Assembly: GCA_958299035.1 (NCBI GenBank)
Contig: CATQJL010000223.1
Span: 9,661,753-9,725,752 of the forward strand
Origin: Cylicocyclus nassatus
Taxonomy: Eukaryota > Nematoda > Chromadorea > Rhabditida > Strongylidae
Reading direction: 5' to 3'
DNA: 64,000 bases
The position numbers and the translations under genes are program-made. Below the pieces are notes generated by a model that was given only the letters and a program-made list of their open reading frames with translations, was not told where the DNA came from and ran no database searches. Numbering within the stretch: the stretch's first letter is position 1; the number at the start of each line of letters is the position of its first letter. This document shows, piece after piece, positions 10,475 through 21,774 of this stretch.

Positions 10475-11029
10475 CGCAGACGGTACACTCTTTTTCGCCG
10501 CGCGCGATTTCGCGGTCCGAAACGTGTTAAGCCACCATAAAGCTTCAAATCCAAGCTCTTCATCTTAAGCTTGAAAGTACATCTTACTCAAGAGTTGTGT
10601 AAATCTTCAAGTCGATTACCTGTAATGCGAGTTCGCGGGTGGACACTAAAACCAGAATCTGAACGTGCTCATCTCTTTCACTGACGCGTCTGAGAAGCGT
10701 CTTTAAGAATCCATCGAAAGTACAGTCGCATAAGAACGCGTCACAATTTTCGCAATCCTTCGCGAAGAACACTGAAGTCAGAAACTATTCGATAATGTAT
10801 ATGTTGCTTACTACTTCGAAAGTTATATATCTCGGTCTCTGAGCATTGTTGCAACCTCGGCCGACATGGAGAACGAAATGATGTGAGAAGGTTATATGGT
10901 CAGTGCAAGTATGGGTATTGCGCAAGAATGGAATGCGTTGAGACGAAGCCGCTGCTCGGGTCCCGCCGCTCGCCGTGACAGAGAGGTTAGTGCCCTTGAC
11001 TACGGCGAGGAAAGTCACAGGTTCGGTTA

Positions 11030-11575
11030 CGCGGCAGGCCTAATTTCTTTGGCAAAGCTCTTGCCCCACGAATAGTAGGCGGGTGTATGTCAAGAGGCGC
11101 GATTCTTATTGCCAGATGGGCAGCTTATAGCACATATTTAGTGTTTTATAAAGTTTTAGAATCACTTGAAACCTCAAACGAAATATATTTGGTAATTGCA
11201 CGAATTGCTCCATTTCATCATCCTGAAATCAATTCCAAACAAAATTGTTGAAGGTCAAAAATCCTTGAAAATGCACTCAATAGCAATTTGTAAATAATCC
11301 GGTCAGTTTTCTAACAGACGCCGTCAAACTTGTCAAATGGTTACTTCAAACAGCTAGTAAGCCATGGAGTATGTCCGGCACTTTTTGAACCCTCCCATAG
11401 CCTGAAACTGGAGTTTTAAGTTGGTGACAGCCAGTAAAATCGCGCCTCTTGACCGTCTCCCACAGTAGGCGAGGGTTACCGTCTCAGCAAGATGAGCGGG
11501 GACGGCTAAAGAAGCTAGCTCATCACAGAAACATCCAAGCATTACGTCTAGTTACTCAGCATTACGTCTAGTTAC
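11030..11575. repeat. Degenerate inverted repeat and short tandem
   Basis: GGTCAAGAGGCGCGATTTTA at about 11430-11450 (reversed) matches TGTCAAGAGGCGCGATTCTT at 11089-11108, marking a decayed inverted-repeat element. At 11537-11575 the unit CAGCATTACGTCTAGTTACT occurs twice in tandem. No gene is seen. It lies just upstream of the start of locus A, so promoter sequence may be included. Confidence 0.45.
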
Positions 11576-11661
11576 TATTAACGTCGGTTCACTCACAGCT
11601 CAACTCGCGTTCTAGCCGATCTTCTCAGAAGGCGTAGAGTAGACATCGCATGTATTCAGGT

Positions 11662-11889
11662 TGTCGAGACGCAGACTAATTAGATGGTCCGACAGTCCCC
11701 ACGCCAACTGGGCGGTGCCCAGCAACTCCAGATGAGCTGTGCCTAACCGGGTGACCGGCGGCTTCCTTTCCCTTTCTTTACGCTGATAAAGATATAATAA
11801 ACATTTTAGTCATGATGTCGTGTTCATATAAAGTAAAAAAATCAGGGTGAAGGATTCAGGTCAGGAGAGTGCACCTCCTGGACTTGACA
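11662..11889 (+). repeat. Repeat X, 3' part only
   Basis: Nearly identical to about 18305-18532: TGTCGAGACGCAGACTAATT, the hairpins TGGGC/GCCCA and CCGG-GTGA-CCGG, then TGCACCTCCTGGACTTGACA. Neighbouring sequence on both sides is unrelated, so only the tail of X is present. The 18-kb copy continues into an RTE element exactly where this one stops matching. Confidence 0.7.
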
Positions 11890-12216
11890 TGGAGGTCCTG
11901 GGTTGTTTTCTTTTTGTGACTTACGTTTTTCTGACTAAATTATTTTCAAATTTTTTTGTCTGCTAAACCATTCATTTTTTTGGAACAAACAAAGCAGGGA
12001 TTTTGGTCAAATCTTTGTATACTCCTACCGCCGGCACCAGCCCTCATCTCCTACGTATCTCCGTAGTTTTTTTGGAGAATCATCCTTTTTTTAAAATCAT
12101 TTTTTGAGTCAGGCGATGAGTCTGAGTTTTGTATTACTTGCTATTCTTAGCATAAAATAATATTTTCTATTTTATTTTCTACCTAACGATATTTTATCTT
12201 TTTTTCTCTTCCTTAT

Positions 12217-12392
12217 TTCCGCGAGCCGTGATCCCCCGAGCCGTGAAAAGCGAACCGTGAATTTTCGACGCACTCTCTCTAGATCGAGTTTTTAATCTCT
12301 AGATTGAGATTCCGCGAGCCGTGAATTCCGCGAGCCGTGATTTCCTAGAGCCGTGATATCCCGGAGCCGTGATTCCGCGAGCCGTGAACAAT
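12217..12392. repeat. GAGCCGTGA short tandem array
   Basis: Variants of CGCGAGCCGTGA recur about eight times (GCGAGCCGTGATCC, CCGAGCCGTGAAAA, GCGAACCGTGAATT, TAGAGCCGTGATAT and so on) at irregular 15-25-base spacing. No coding meaning is apparent. Confidence 0.75.
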
Positions 12393-12533
12393 TGTTTTTT
12401 TTCTTTTTTCATCCAATCGATTTTTATCCGTCTTTATTCCACTGGGAACCCCATATTTTCTTTACCAACGCGTAACAATCTCAGTGACTCTATCGCCACC
12501 GCCGGCACTGTATATATGTACATATAAGGTTAT

Positions 12534-12736
12534 GCAAGTGGAAAACGCACTGTGAACCTAATTTTTTTCCATAACTCTCACTAGTGGAAAGACCACTGTG
12601 AGAATACTTTTTATGACTTCACTAGTGGAAAGACCACTGTGAGCCCTTTTTTTTCAATTTCTCACTAGTGGAAAGACCACTGTGTGCCTTACCAAATTCA
12701 AAATTAAGTTCTCACTAGTAGAAAAACTACTGTGAG
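12534..12736. repeat. Row of five similar hairpins
   Basis: Copies lie at 12534-12555 (diverged), 12577-12602, 12618-12643, 12661-12686 and 12711-12736, with starts 41-50 bases apart. Three share arms CACTAGTGG and CCACTGTG around AAAGA. The last reads CACTAGTAG and CTACTGTG, so the G-C pair is replaced by A-T with pairing kept. The first keeps AAGTG/CACT. T-rich spacers separate them. Function is unknown. Confidence 0.8.
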
Positions 12737-15700
12737 TCCAATTTTGCTTAGGGAGAGTTTCATAATTAGTTATTATGATTGCCTGAGATCGACGGGCTAT
12801 CGTTAGCTCGCGGTTACTTCCAAAGGCTACACTCCCAGTCCCTTAATTTTGATGGCTAATCACTTAACAACGAGTGACATTTAGCCGCCAGAAGTAGGCA
12901 CATGCAGCGGCAGTGCCCTTTGAACCTCGTATCCCATCGACGAATGTCTGGGCCAGAGGTATGCGGCAATTGTTTGTTGCTGATTAGCCACTTATGGACT
13001 TCTGGGCTGGATGGCACCTCAGAATCGAGTACGGTGGAAAGCAGGTATTCGTCCCAAGGACTCTTCGAATGATTTTCTCCACGGAAGACCGAGAGAAATC
13101 AGGAACAACTTTCCAACAGCCCTACTCAAGTGATTGTCCAAGAGAGGTATGCTTTATCTAGCCCTTACTTATGATTTTTTTCTTTTTGCACATACCTGTT
13201 TCAAAAAAAAAAGATGGATTAGAAAGCCAAGGTAAATCATCGATGCCTGAGTCTTTGAGAAATTGTGGAAGCCAACCACTACCTCAAATTGACATATCAG
13301 CATGACATAAGCCTGGTTTTAAAAGAATCTCATAAGTACTTACGATGAATAGCTAAATTCGCTCATTCGTGAATTCGTTTGATTGGTCTGCCAAGAGAAC
13401 TGAGGCAAACCTACCAAAAATGAGTCTTTATTTCCAAAAAAAAAAATTGGTATTTTCAGAGGGTACCAAGAGTTTTGATGAGTTCTCGAAATTGAGACTA
13501 CATGAAACTCTTATTTATTGAAACATGTTTTGATGAATGGTTGCTTGATATACTTACAACCTCCAAAAAAGTTGTGCTGTTTCTTCAAAAAAAAATTAAA
13601 AAAAAGGTTTTCTCGAAGAAACATTTATCTGCAACTGCGAAGTAGTTTCAAAAAAAAACTGCCACGATTCTCAAAAGATTGCTTTTGCATTCTCGCCAAG
13701 CACTTTCCTATTGCTCCTCCTAAGAAAATTTATTCATTCAAAAAAAAAGCAATTCTTTTATTTTCAACCACTTTTCAACCAGTTTTCAAACATTTCGACT
13801 TCTCACTTATTTTTTTGTTCTCTTTCTCAATACATGAGGATGACAATTTGCTCTGAACTGTTTCTTAGCAATGTTCAAATACTCTTTCTTTGCTTCGAAA
13901 AAAAAACCAACATTTGATGGCCTGAGTAGATAAGTATGATTTGATTTTTGATTTTGTAAAAGCACATACTGCACTAAGTTGAAATTCAAGCATTATCTCA
14001 ATCCCATTATCTTAGCAATAGTTCAGTTTAGGTCAAATTCAAAAATAAGAATCATTCATTCCTAACACCGTAAAAGTAGAAGTTGAGATAGTTAATGAAA
14101 CACTGTAATCTCCTGGAACGGAATAGAACTCGTTATCCACTCGATGTTAAAAAAAAAGAAAATCTCAATTCAACTATATTTTAGTCCCCGGCACGGTTTC
14201 CAAAAATGGATGTACTACAGCAATGTCCATTAATAAAAATAAAAGTTGAGCTCTCAACATCCTTTTCCATAAGTTTCCACATCCCAAAGTCAAAAAAAAT
14301 TGTGTTTGTGTTCTGAATCTTCCTTTATTTGACATGGAAGCAGCATTACAACTCTGAAACGTAAACATTTTTTAGGCATAAACCGTTAGCATTTCGGCCG
14401 AATTCAGATGTTCAGAGCTCTGATAAAAAAAAAGGCTGGAATGATCCTGTAGTTGGGGTGTGAAATGTGAGTGATGTTAGTAGCAAGATTCTCGTAAAAA
14501 TACACGCAGCAGAGTCATAGAAGAAACTTTTTGTTAAAAAAAAATCATCTTTGTATAACTTGCTCGTGCTGCGTATTTCAGTTAGTCTATATCCCTGAAA
14601 CTATAGCTTTTTAACGATAAGAGCGGCAGCTCGTACTTCGATCATCTCAAATTCGTTTAGCCGCTATTCAAACAAGCCGCCTTCCGCTTATGCTTTGAGT
14701 TTTTTTTAAATTTGATTTGTACATCCCGTGCAGCAGTAGGTATATTCAGTCTAACTTGAAATAAGGCTTTACATCGCGTACATTAGCGACAGTCTACTCT
14801 CCAAGTTGATAGTGGTCGCATTATAAGTTTGCCTCGAGGTTATTTGTGGTTTATAATATCGTCAAATCTCCCATCATCACTAGTACACTTTTCTCAAAAC
14901 ATTACCTTTGTCCTTTCGAGTTTTTGAGAAAATTCATGGCTTACCGTTTGTGAAAAAAAACATTTCAACTCCTTCATCACAATAAGCTCAAAAAAAACTA
15001 TACAATACAGTAACGCAAAATACTTTGTAATCGATTCTCATTCCAAGTAAGAGAAGTTGGACTCAGCAAATTAATGTCGCAAGAAGTCAAATTATAGTAC
15101 CAGCTAAGGTACAGATGTCTTTGATCGTTCAAAGACAGTCTGGGGATACGTAATACAAAATTCATGAGGTACAAGATGCTCGCCTAACTTTCCAGAACTT
15201 TTCCAAAAAATCGCTCTGCGTGAAGGAGAAAAAGCTCCTCTCAGAATAGAACAAATGCCCAGAAAAAGTCAACTCGCACCACGTTTGCATATGTTAGTGA
15301 AATCGACTGAAATTAGTCGTAGATTAAAAAAAACTTTTTTTTAAATTGCTGATCTCAAACAAACAGCAAAATTTTTGCTTACACTTTTCCGGTTGATCAG
15401 CTCATCAAAATGATGAATGCTTTTTGAGTCGATTCCAGTAATTTTATCTTTTTCTTTGCGAAACGTCTAGTACGTTCGCGACAAACTTTCAGATAAGCGG
15501 AAGCAAGAACAAGAAGTAAACAACCATCCGAAGAGAGATTGATTCCTACTTGATATCTCCAAATAACTGCTCCATTGAAATCTTGTTTATTTTCGCCTAC
15601 ATGTCGTCAGTGTTCCCATTTCGAGTGTATTCACCGCTATTATACTATTGTTATTCACACCCTGATCGAGTTTCAGTCCACACCCAGATGTTCAGAGCAT

Positions 15701-15961
15701 CTAAGAAAGACAGAAACTATGCCTTTGCCCCATTGCAACTGTTTTCACCTCTGTATTGCAATTGTTTTTGCTATCATCAGATGTTCAGAGCGTCTGAAGA
15801 GACTGGATATTTTGAGTGCCAGTAATACTATTTTGAGTGCCAGTAGCAAACTCACATTAATTCCACATACGCAGCGGCTACTGGCAGAGTAAGTTTGCCG
15901 CAAGCGTTTACACTATAACAAGAAAGACTTCTCCGATAGGCGACTCGGAGAAGCCTTTCAG

Positions 15962-17297
15962 CATACCTTCGATAGTCTAGAGACAGGGCGCCAAAAGTGA
16001 AGGTTGTTTGAACATCTGACGTCACAAATGGTGAAGGTTGTTCAAAGAAGATCAGAGAAGAGAATATGACGTAAAACAGACATAAAAAGCAAAAGAAACG
16101 GCTGTAAACCGGATAAAAACGCTGCAATAAGATTTGAAATCTTTCATTTGGCGGCTTTACAGAGTGCATGTTTTCGCTCCAGGACCAGCAATTCGCAACA
16201 CGGGGTTTTGATTTTTGATGCGTCCTTTAAATTTTTACCCCCGCGCCGTCCCTCTTGTACCCTGCGACGTTGTCTGGATTCTTCCGCTCATCATTTTGAG
16301 CAAGTATCGTCCAAGCTGGAGAAAATTCGTTGCGAAACTACTGAAAAAGAATAAGGTAAAGAAAAACGCATTTTTTAGTAATTTCTACAAAAAAAGCGGC
16401 ATAAGCAAAGAAATAAGCTCGGCGACGTTGTCTACATTATAGACAGAAACAAGACCTATCGACTACACAAAAAAACTGCGTGAAAAGAGTCAAACTAGGA
16501 GAAAAACGAGAGATTTTCAAAAACAAGGTTTTTGCCGGATTTCTTGTTTAAATCATAGAAAGGAGTCCTGCGACGTTGTCAGCGTGAAAATAGAGATCAA
16601 GAGCTTCAAAACGATATATAGCTTGCTAAAATTGGGTTCGAAACAGCGAAGAAAAGGGTACCAGAGCCAAATGCCCCGCGCCCCGCGTTGTGGTAGCGAG
16701 GTAGCGCGCAGCGCGCGGAGACGCAGACGAGCAGCGGAGAGAGACCAGAGCCGGCGGGGCATTTGGCTCTGGTCATTGATCTCCGCGGGGTCATAACGAA
16801 ACCCTATAATATTATATATCGTTGTGATCCTCATGACACGGCCAGGAGCACTGACAACGTCGCGGGTCTTGAATCTTACTCCATAACGAGATAGGCCAGC
16901 ATTTATGTGGCGACTCTCTGCGCAAGATTTCAGCGCAGTTTCTCGTTTTTGTTGAACTCCAGCGGCTTTCATGAACCTCCAACGCTCAATCGCAGTCTAT
17001 AGAAAAGTTAACTGATAAGTTTTATCCTAATTTCTAACTGAATTTTTGAAGAAAAACCCTCTTTTCAGCAAAAAAGGCCATGAAAACGCAATCTTTCGGT
17101 TTTTTGAGCTTTTCTTTGGATGTCACTACTATATGCCTCATTCACATTCATCCTTACATAGTTAGTCATTAGTTATGTCATAATATCCGGGGCTTCGCCC
17201 CGGATGACTTGTACTCCTCTCCAGGTGAAGGTTGTGTCCTCTCATGACACTCAAAATGAAGGTTACCAGAGTACGTGGCTCTATGTATGAAGGTATG
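15962..17297 (+). mobile_element. CATACC element, copy 1 (8-bp target duplication)
   Basis: Ends CATACCTTCGATAGTCTAGA and, reversed, CATACCTTCATACATAGAGC. CCTTTCAG is duplicated on both sides (15954-15961, 17298-17305). Repeat X copy 2 shows the uninterrupted order. The interior holds an inverted repeat of CAGAGCCAAATGCCCCG (about 16662-16780) and a GGGGC-TTC-GCCCC hairpin near 17191-17205. No transposase is seen. An 8-bp duplication suggests a hAT-like or similar superfamily. Other copies: 34578-36771 (reversed) and 53408-54737. Confidence 0.85.
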
Positions 17298-17950
17298 CCT
17301 TTCAGTCATTCAAAATTTTACCTCACGCCCTTGTGCGCAACGTTAGGGAAGTGTTTCCTCTTGAGTTGCCCACATGATAGATTCCGAAAACTTCATGTTT
17401 TTGTTCACTTGATTTTCTCTGTGAATGCTGTAACGGCGAATCTTCAAAACCTCAAAATTTTGAACATTCTGTCACATTAGCGATTTTGATTTTCATTTAA
17501 TGTTGTCTGCATTTTCATATATATTTATTTCTTCAATATTCACGCCAACCCCGTCACCGCATATCAACCCAATTCGTCTTTTAAGCTATATCGTCCTACC
17601 ATATCGTTGTCCTTACAATCATTGCAATGCTCATTCCCTCAACTCGGAGAGAGCCCACCCATCTACGCTGTATTGATATCATCATTATCGCTTTGATCCA
17701 CCTTTCGAAACAGTTGCGGAAGCCTTATCCTTTGATAATTATCTAATTTGCAAGCTTATTTTGCTCCGTTTAATCTTCAGCTCGAGACGAGCTCTTCTTT
17801 TGACAGGGCGTGCGAAAGCCGCTTTTTCCTATGAGCCCTTTTCCCCCTGTCCACATGCATTCGAAGAGCAATCAAGCGACTGAGCAATGATGTGACCCGC
17901 AGTCAGTGACAACAAATGGTAAATGGGCAACCGTGATGACGATAATGGTA

Positions 17951-18084
17951 TAAGCTCCTGCAAGACGAAGGCGGTCGATTCAATGCGCAACGCGGCTGCG
18001 ACATGGCTGCGTCACAGCCGAGTCACAGCCGCGTCACAGCCACGTCGTACCTCGAACCAACCGCCTTCGTCTTGCAGGAGCTTA
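17951..18084. mobile_element. MITE, TA target (GACGAAGGCGGTCG family), copy 1
   Basis: Inverted arms TAAGCTCCTGCAAGACGAAG and TAAGCTCCTGCAAGACGAAG are flanked by TA. The centre contains three CACAGCC-type repeats. Inserted in repeat X. Arms share GACGAAGGCGGTCG with 31327-31554 and, less well, with 43911-44095. Confidence 0.8.
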
Positions 18085-18532
18085 TAGCAGCAGCAACCTC
18101 CTGCACTCAAACGAAGCAGTGATGAAGCAAATGGTACATGGGCAGTTTTGATGACGATAATGGTATCAACAACACCCTCTTGCCCTCAAACGAAGCAATG
18201 ATGAAACAAATGGAAATGGGCAGTTCGATGACGGCAATGCTTTCCTACTCCCAAGCCATGGTCAAAGATGAAAGCCGGGACGAGCTTTACTATGGAATGG
18301 ACATGTCGAGACGCAGACTAATTAGATGGTCCGACAGTCCCCACGCCAACTGGGCGATGCCCAGCAACTCCCGATGAGCTGTGCCTAACCGGGTGACCGG
18401 CGGCTTCCCTTCCCCTTTCTTTACGCTTATAAAGATATAATAAACATTCTAGTCATAATGTCGTGTTCATATAAAGTAAAACAATCAGGGTGAAGGATTC
18501 AGGTCAGGAGAGTGCACCTCCTGGACTTGACA

Positions 18533-19691
18533 AGGAGACCAAATGGAGGGGTAAGGCGCGTGACATCGGAGATGGCTACAAGCTTCTGTACAAAGGAACG
18601 ACGAACAACAGGAACGGTGTCAGCATAGTCGTCTCTGAAGCTCTAAGAGATAAGATTACCAGTGTAGATAGAATGAGTGACCGTCTCATGAGTATAAGAC
18701 TGGATACCGGGAAAAAAGTGCTTCCAGTAGTAACGGCCTACGCACCGCAAGTGGGATGTGAAGAAGCGGAGGAGAAATTCTGGCAGCTGCTTAATGACTA
18801 CGTCAGTTCAATACCAGAAGAGGAGATGTTACTGATCGGTGCGGATCTCAATGGGCATGTCGGAGAACAACGAAGTGGTCTACAGTGCCATGGAAATCAC
18901 GGTTACGGGACACGTAACGACGACGGAGAACGTATTCTGGAGTTCGCTACAGCCCACGACCTAGCCTTGGCGAATACGTATTTCATCAAGAAGACCAATC
19001 ACCTCGTCACGTATGCAAGTGGAGACCACAAAGCGCAGATAGACTTCTGGAGCGTGCGGTACAACGAGCTCAAGTGTGTAAAAGATAGCAAAGTTATCCC
19101 AGGTAAAGAATGCGTGCCACAACACGGTCACTGGTACTGGATCTCAATATCACAGTCGACAGAAGAAGAAGGGCGATGACCGAACAAGAAGTACGCATCA
19201 AATGGTGGAAGCTTAAAGACAATGCCCGAACCAGAACGTCAATGGAATCTGCCCTGCCGATATTGCAAAGTGATTTAAACCACTCCTGGTTGTTTCTGAA
19301 ATACAACATCCATCAGATAGCTGGCGACCTGCTAGGCCGCACGAAGCCATGGTGGTTGACGAAGATCGTGATAAAGAAAAAGAAGTTGGCATACAGAACT
19401 TGGCAGAAGACAAGATCAGAAGATTCTCACCAAAGCTACCTGGAAGCGAAACGAGAAACGGAAAGAAGTGTCAGAGAAGCAAAAGAAGCATACGGCCGAG
19501 CTGTGCAGGAAGCCGCACACTCGCGAAGGCGAACGAGAAGTCTATCGGATCGCCAGAAGAAGGAGCACTTCTACAACATCAAGGATGCACACGGACAAAT
19601 GCTGAGGAAGCCACAGGAGATAAACGAAAGATGGAGAGCTCACTTCGCAGAGATGGCGTCTGCTAAGTCCGAATACGTCCACCATAACAGC
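18533..19691 (+). pseudogene. RTE retrotransposon, 5' half: endonuclease and linker
   Basis: The frame from about 18490 to 19179 encodes an AP-like endonuclease of RTE non-LTR elements: NNRNGVSIVV, VVTAYAPQVG, LIGADLNGHVG, GYGTRNDDGERILEFA and GDHKAQIDFW are in the expected order. A frameshift near 19110-19180 moves the linker region (MRKPQEINERWRAHFAEMAS) to another frame. The N-terminal part of the endonuclease is missing, so the insertion is 5'-truncated; it joins repeat X at 18532. The other half is at 22210-23720, separated by a hAT element. Dead element. Confidence 0.9.
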
Positions 19692-20418
19692 CAGGGCCCG
19701 GCACAGATCGTCCGGAAGCAGGCTGGACTTCATTTTTGGAGCGAAAAGCAAAGGTGATATCGTTTTTGATGAGTCGGGGCCGAGCATTAAGTATGAGCGC
19801 CATTCAGTCGAACACAAGCTTTTCGGACAGGTTATCACGCGATTGACATGCTCTATCGTGTACAGCGAAAAGTGCGCGCGATTTGAAAGCAAGGCTAAAA
19901 TAAGCAAATTGCTTGTTTACAGCGCATACAAAAGCATATGACACCAAAATTGAACTGTATGCATAAAAAATTATTTGCAGAAGGATTATGCAAGAAGATT
20001 TGAAAACTTATGTGAAGTAGTACCATTTCCAAAATTAGATCGTCTACAGACGGCCACCAGACGATCTGAGATCGTCTGGAGCATATATTTCCGTCACTTC
20101 ACATAAGTTTCGGATTTTTCTAGAATGGACGGATTCCCCGGTCGAAAATCTATCCCTGAGCATAAAGAGAGTTCCATACGGCCTCCTTTCTGTCGTTTTT
20201 TACCCTCTTTTTTTGTCCGAAACTCGTCCTGTTAGATATCGCGCCCCAGCATCAACTTTTCTACTCCTCTCCCTTTAAATTTTCACTTTTTTTGAAAGCC
20301 GATTACGTTTCTTTTGTTTCGTTTCTTTCGACTCGATTGTGATTTATCAGGTCGTAAATGGGTTACTAGGGGTTCTCCTTCCTCATTTTTACATTTCCAG
20401 AAAAAGCTTACTCACTGA

Positions 20419-20589
20419 ATGCAGGCTGACAAGGAAAACTTGCTGTCCACACCCAAACCTAAAGAGGTAAGTTTGAGTTTTTTGAATCTGTTTCAAATCT
20501 TTATAAGCGAGTTTTAGATCAAAAAGCCTTCTCTCCGAAGTCCATTCTCTGCTGCATCTCCAAACAGAACACCTGCACCGAAATACATA
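20419..20589 (+). CDS. First two exons of a small Ser/Pro-rich protein with a KEN motif (captured fragment)
   Basis: Exon 1 (20419-20466) encodes MQADKENLLSTPKPKE and ends at a strong GTAAGT donor. Exon 2 (20518-20589) follows a GTTTTAG acceptor in phase 0 and encodes IKKPSLRSPFSAASPNRT then PAPKYI, ending at GTAGGT. KEN followed by TP/SP sites is typical of proteins degraded by the anaphase-promoting complex, which is inference from family knowledge. The parent gene is not recognised. Upstream, TTTCCAG at about 20394-20400 could be a trans- or cis-splice acceptor, with further 5' leader sequence before it. It lies inside a hAT element, so it may be a transduplicated fragment, possibly still transcribed. 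Confidence 0.6.
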
Positions 20590-21774
20590 GTAGGTTCCAC
20601 ATTCCTTCGGCATCATCTCGAATTTTATGAGGCTTGACAGACTGTATCTTAGATTTTTCTCAAGTGATCAGGCAGCTGTTTCTCAGTATTCTTTCTTTTA
20701 TTAGGTCATCGTTATTCTTTACTTTATCCTAAATATTTGGAGGGAAGACCCCTGCACGAGCTGGTGACCAAAATCTGGAGGCTACTAGTATCGCAGAATA
20801 ATCCAACAGTTCCTGCGTGAAATTAAGTCTAGCGAAAGTTTGTTGGAAAGTATGTAGTCTCATATATTTTTTGGTAAAATTGAGCTAAGCAGCTAGACAA
20901 CCTACAGACCAACATTTCAGCTCCATCTGATACTTGCGCTACGAGTTCAGCTACACGAGTTTGTCATGGTGATCATTCTGAATTGTCTGTGTACATGCAG
21001 TCAGAAGTAGGAGATTACCTTTGTTGTTTGGATTTGTTTCCTTGATGAAAAGTGAAGTTTTGGTTTAGCACGACTAGCCCTGTGCGTTAGTTGAAGGTGA
21101 AATTGGAAGAATAGTCACTTCTCATTGGCACCTCCACCGCAAAGAGACAGATTTCTCCTTTTGGACTGCTACAATAAAGGTCAGTATCATCCATTTGGAT
21201 TGATTTCTAACTTCCTCTGTTTCAAAGATAGTCATCACAGACTGTTGCTTGAGTTCCTCATTCTTTGAGCAACATTGGCGCTAATTTTTCACTTTACTAA
21301 AAATAGCAGTTATCCCATATTCTTTATCTTTCTTGTTCCTAGCTTGAGAAGTGTTATTCAGCTTATTATTGAAAAGCTTGTATTTCTATGTTGCAATGCC
21401 ATTCTTTCTTCTAAAACTACCCATATTAGCATTTTGAAAGTTAGATTTCAATAGTTTCCATATTATCACTGGGATTGCACTTTTTTCCGCGATAATAGGC
21501 CAAAAAGTTTCAAACATTATTTGCGAGTCCCTTCACGCTGAAATTCTGCGTCAGCTGCTAGTAGCAATCTATACGCATAACAATTTCATGTTAGGAGATG
21601 ATTTTGCTAAAATTTCTTTCTATCACGTACATTTTGTCCTAGTGGACCGCGGGGTCACAGCTTTCTCTCAATCAAATCATTATGGTTCGATACCGAATGA
21701 TTGAAAATAGCGTTTTCTACATTAACCTTCTTTTAGAATTCTTTTACATTTTTTGGATAAAGCTCGGATTTTAG

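Larger units (their letters stand above)
9207..10526. mobile_element. TTAA-target element filled with smaller elements
   Basis: Ends CACGTTTCGGACCGG and CACGTTTCGGACCGC (reversed) are each bordered by TTAA (9203-9206, 10527-10530). Locus B has the uninterrupted site at about 29116 (GACTGTTAAGCATC), which confirms the TTAA duplication. TTAA insertion is typical of piggyBac-like elements, but no transposase is present. Four smaller inverted-repeat elements are nested inside. Confidence 0.8.
2862..10867 (-). pseudogene. Locus A: degenerate eIF4A-like DEAD-box paralogue
   Basis: Exons read on the minus strand, matched one to one with gene C: exon 1 10867-10831 (MSAEVATMLRDR), exon 2 10771-10620 (motif Ia-like VSTRELALQ), exon 3 8389-8224 (CIGGTSVN and GTPGR), exon 4 7819-7716 (YNFL where DEAD is expected), exon 5 7665-7461 (TSS where SAT is expected) and the first second-core exon 3001-2862 (VLVIAPQIEGVKQ). 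Exons 2, 3 and 3001-2862 have the same lengths as in gene C (152, 166, 140 nt), and phases agree. The exon 1 donor reads AT where locus B has GT, so the locus may be dead or use another start. Introns hold many TIR elements and a Helitron. The remaining exons would lie left of the window. Exon homology is secure; functionality is doubtful. Confidence 0.75.
11890..15844. other. AT-rich region, no gene recognised
   Basis: AT-richer than its surroundings, with many runs of seven to ten A, several in the context TTCAAAAAAAA (13200, 13585, 13650, 13740). The motif CAGATGTTCAGAGC occurs near 14405, 15688 and 15778. At 12780-13150 lies a GC-richer stretch with GGCTAATCACTT and its inverted near-copy AGTGGCTAATCA, perhaps a structured RNA or an old element. 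Open frames are lysine-rich artefacts of poly-A runs. Two tandem features are listed separately. Confidence 0.5.
15845..18532 (+). repeat. Repeat X, copy 1 (interrupted)
   Basis: Matches 31770-33660 in order: CGCAGCGGCTACTGG, AAGTTTGCCG, a hairpin (15928-15953), TCACGCCCTT, a GATGATGAAGCAAATGG-rich middle, AAGCCATGGTCAA, GACGAGCTTTAC, ATGGACATGTCGAGACGCAG and the hairpin-rich tail. It is interrupted by the element at 15962-17297 and the MITE at 17951-18084. The 18138-18377 frame (MVKDESRDELYYGMDMSRRR) is not conserved as protein in copy 2, so X is treated as non-coding. Its class is unknown. Confidence 0.6.

Noticed and set aside
12534..12736. CRISPR-like spaced repeats
   Set aside because: Spacers are T-rich and uneven, repeats are imperfect, and the setting is eukaryotic.
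13518..13856. 112-codon lysine-rich frame
   Set aside because: Lysines come from poly-A runs; no start context or homology.
18138..18377. 79-codon open frame in repeat X
   Set aside because: Copy 2 keeps parts of the DNA sequence but not the reading frame.
18305..18410. HDV-like ribozyme in repeat X
   Set aside because: Hairpins and ATGGTCC are present, but the nested double pseudoknot could not be fitted by eye.
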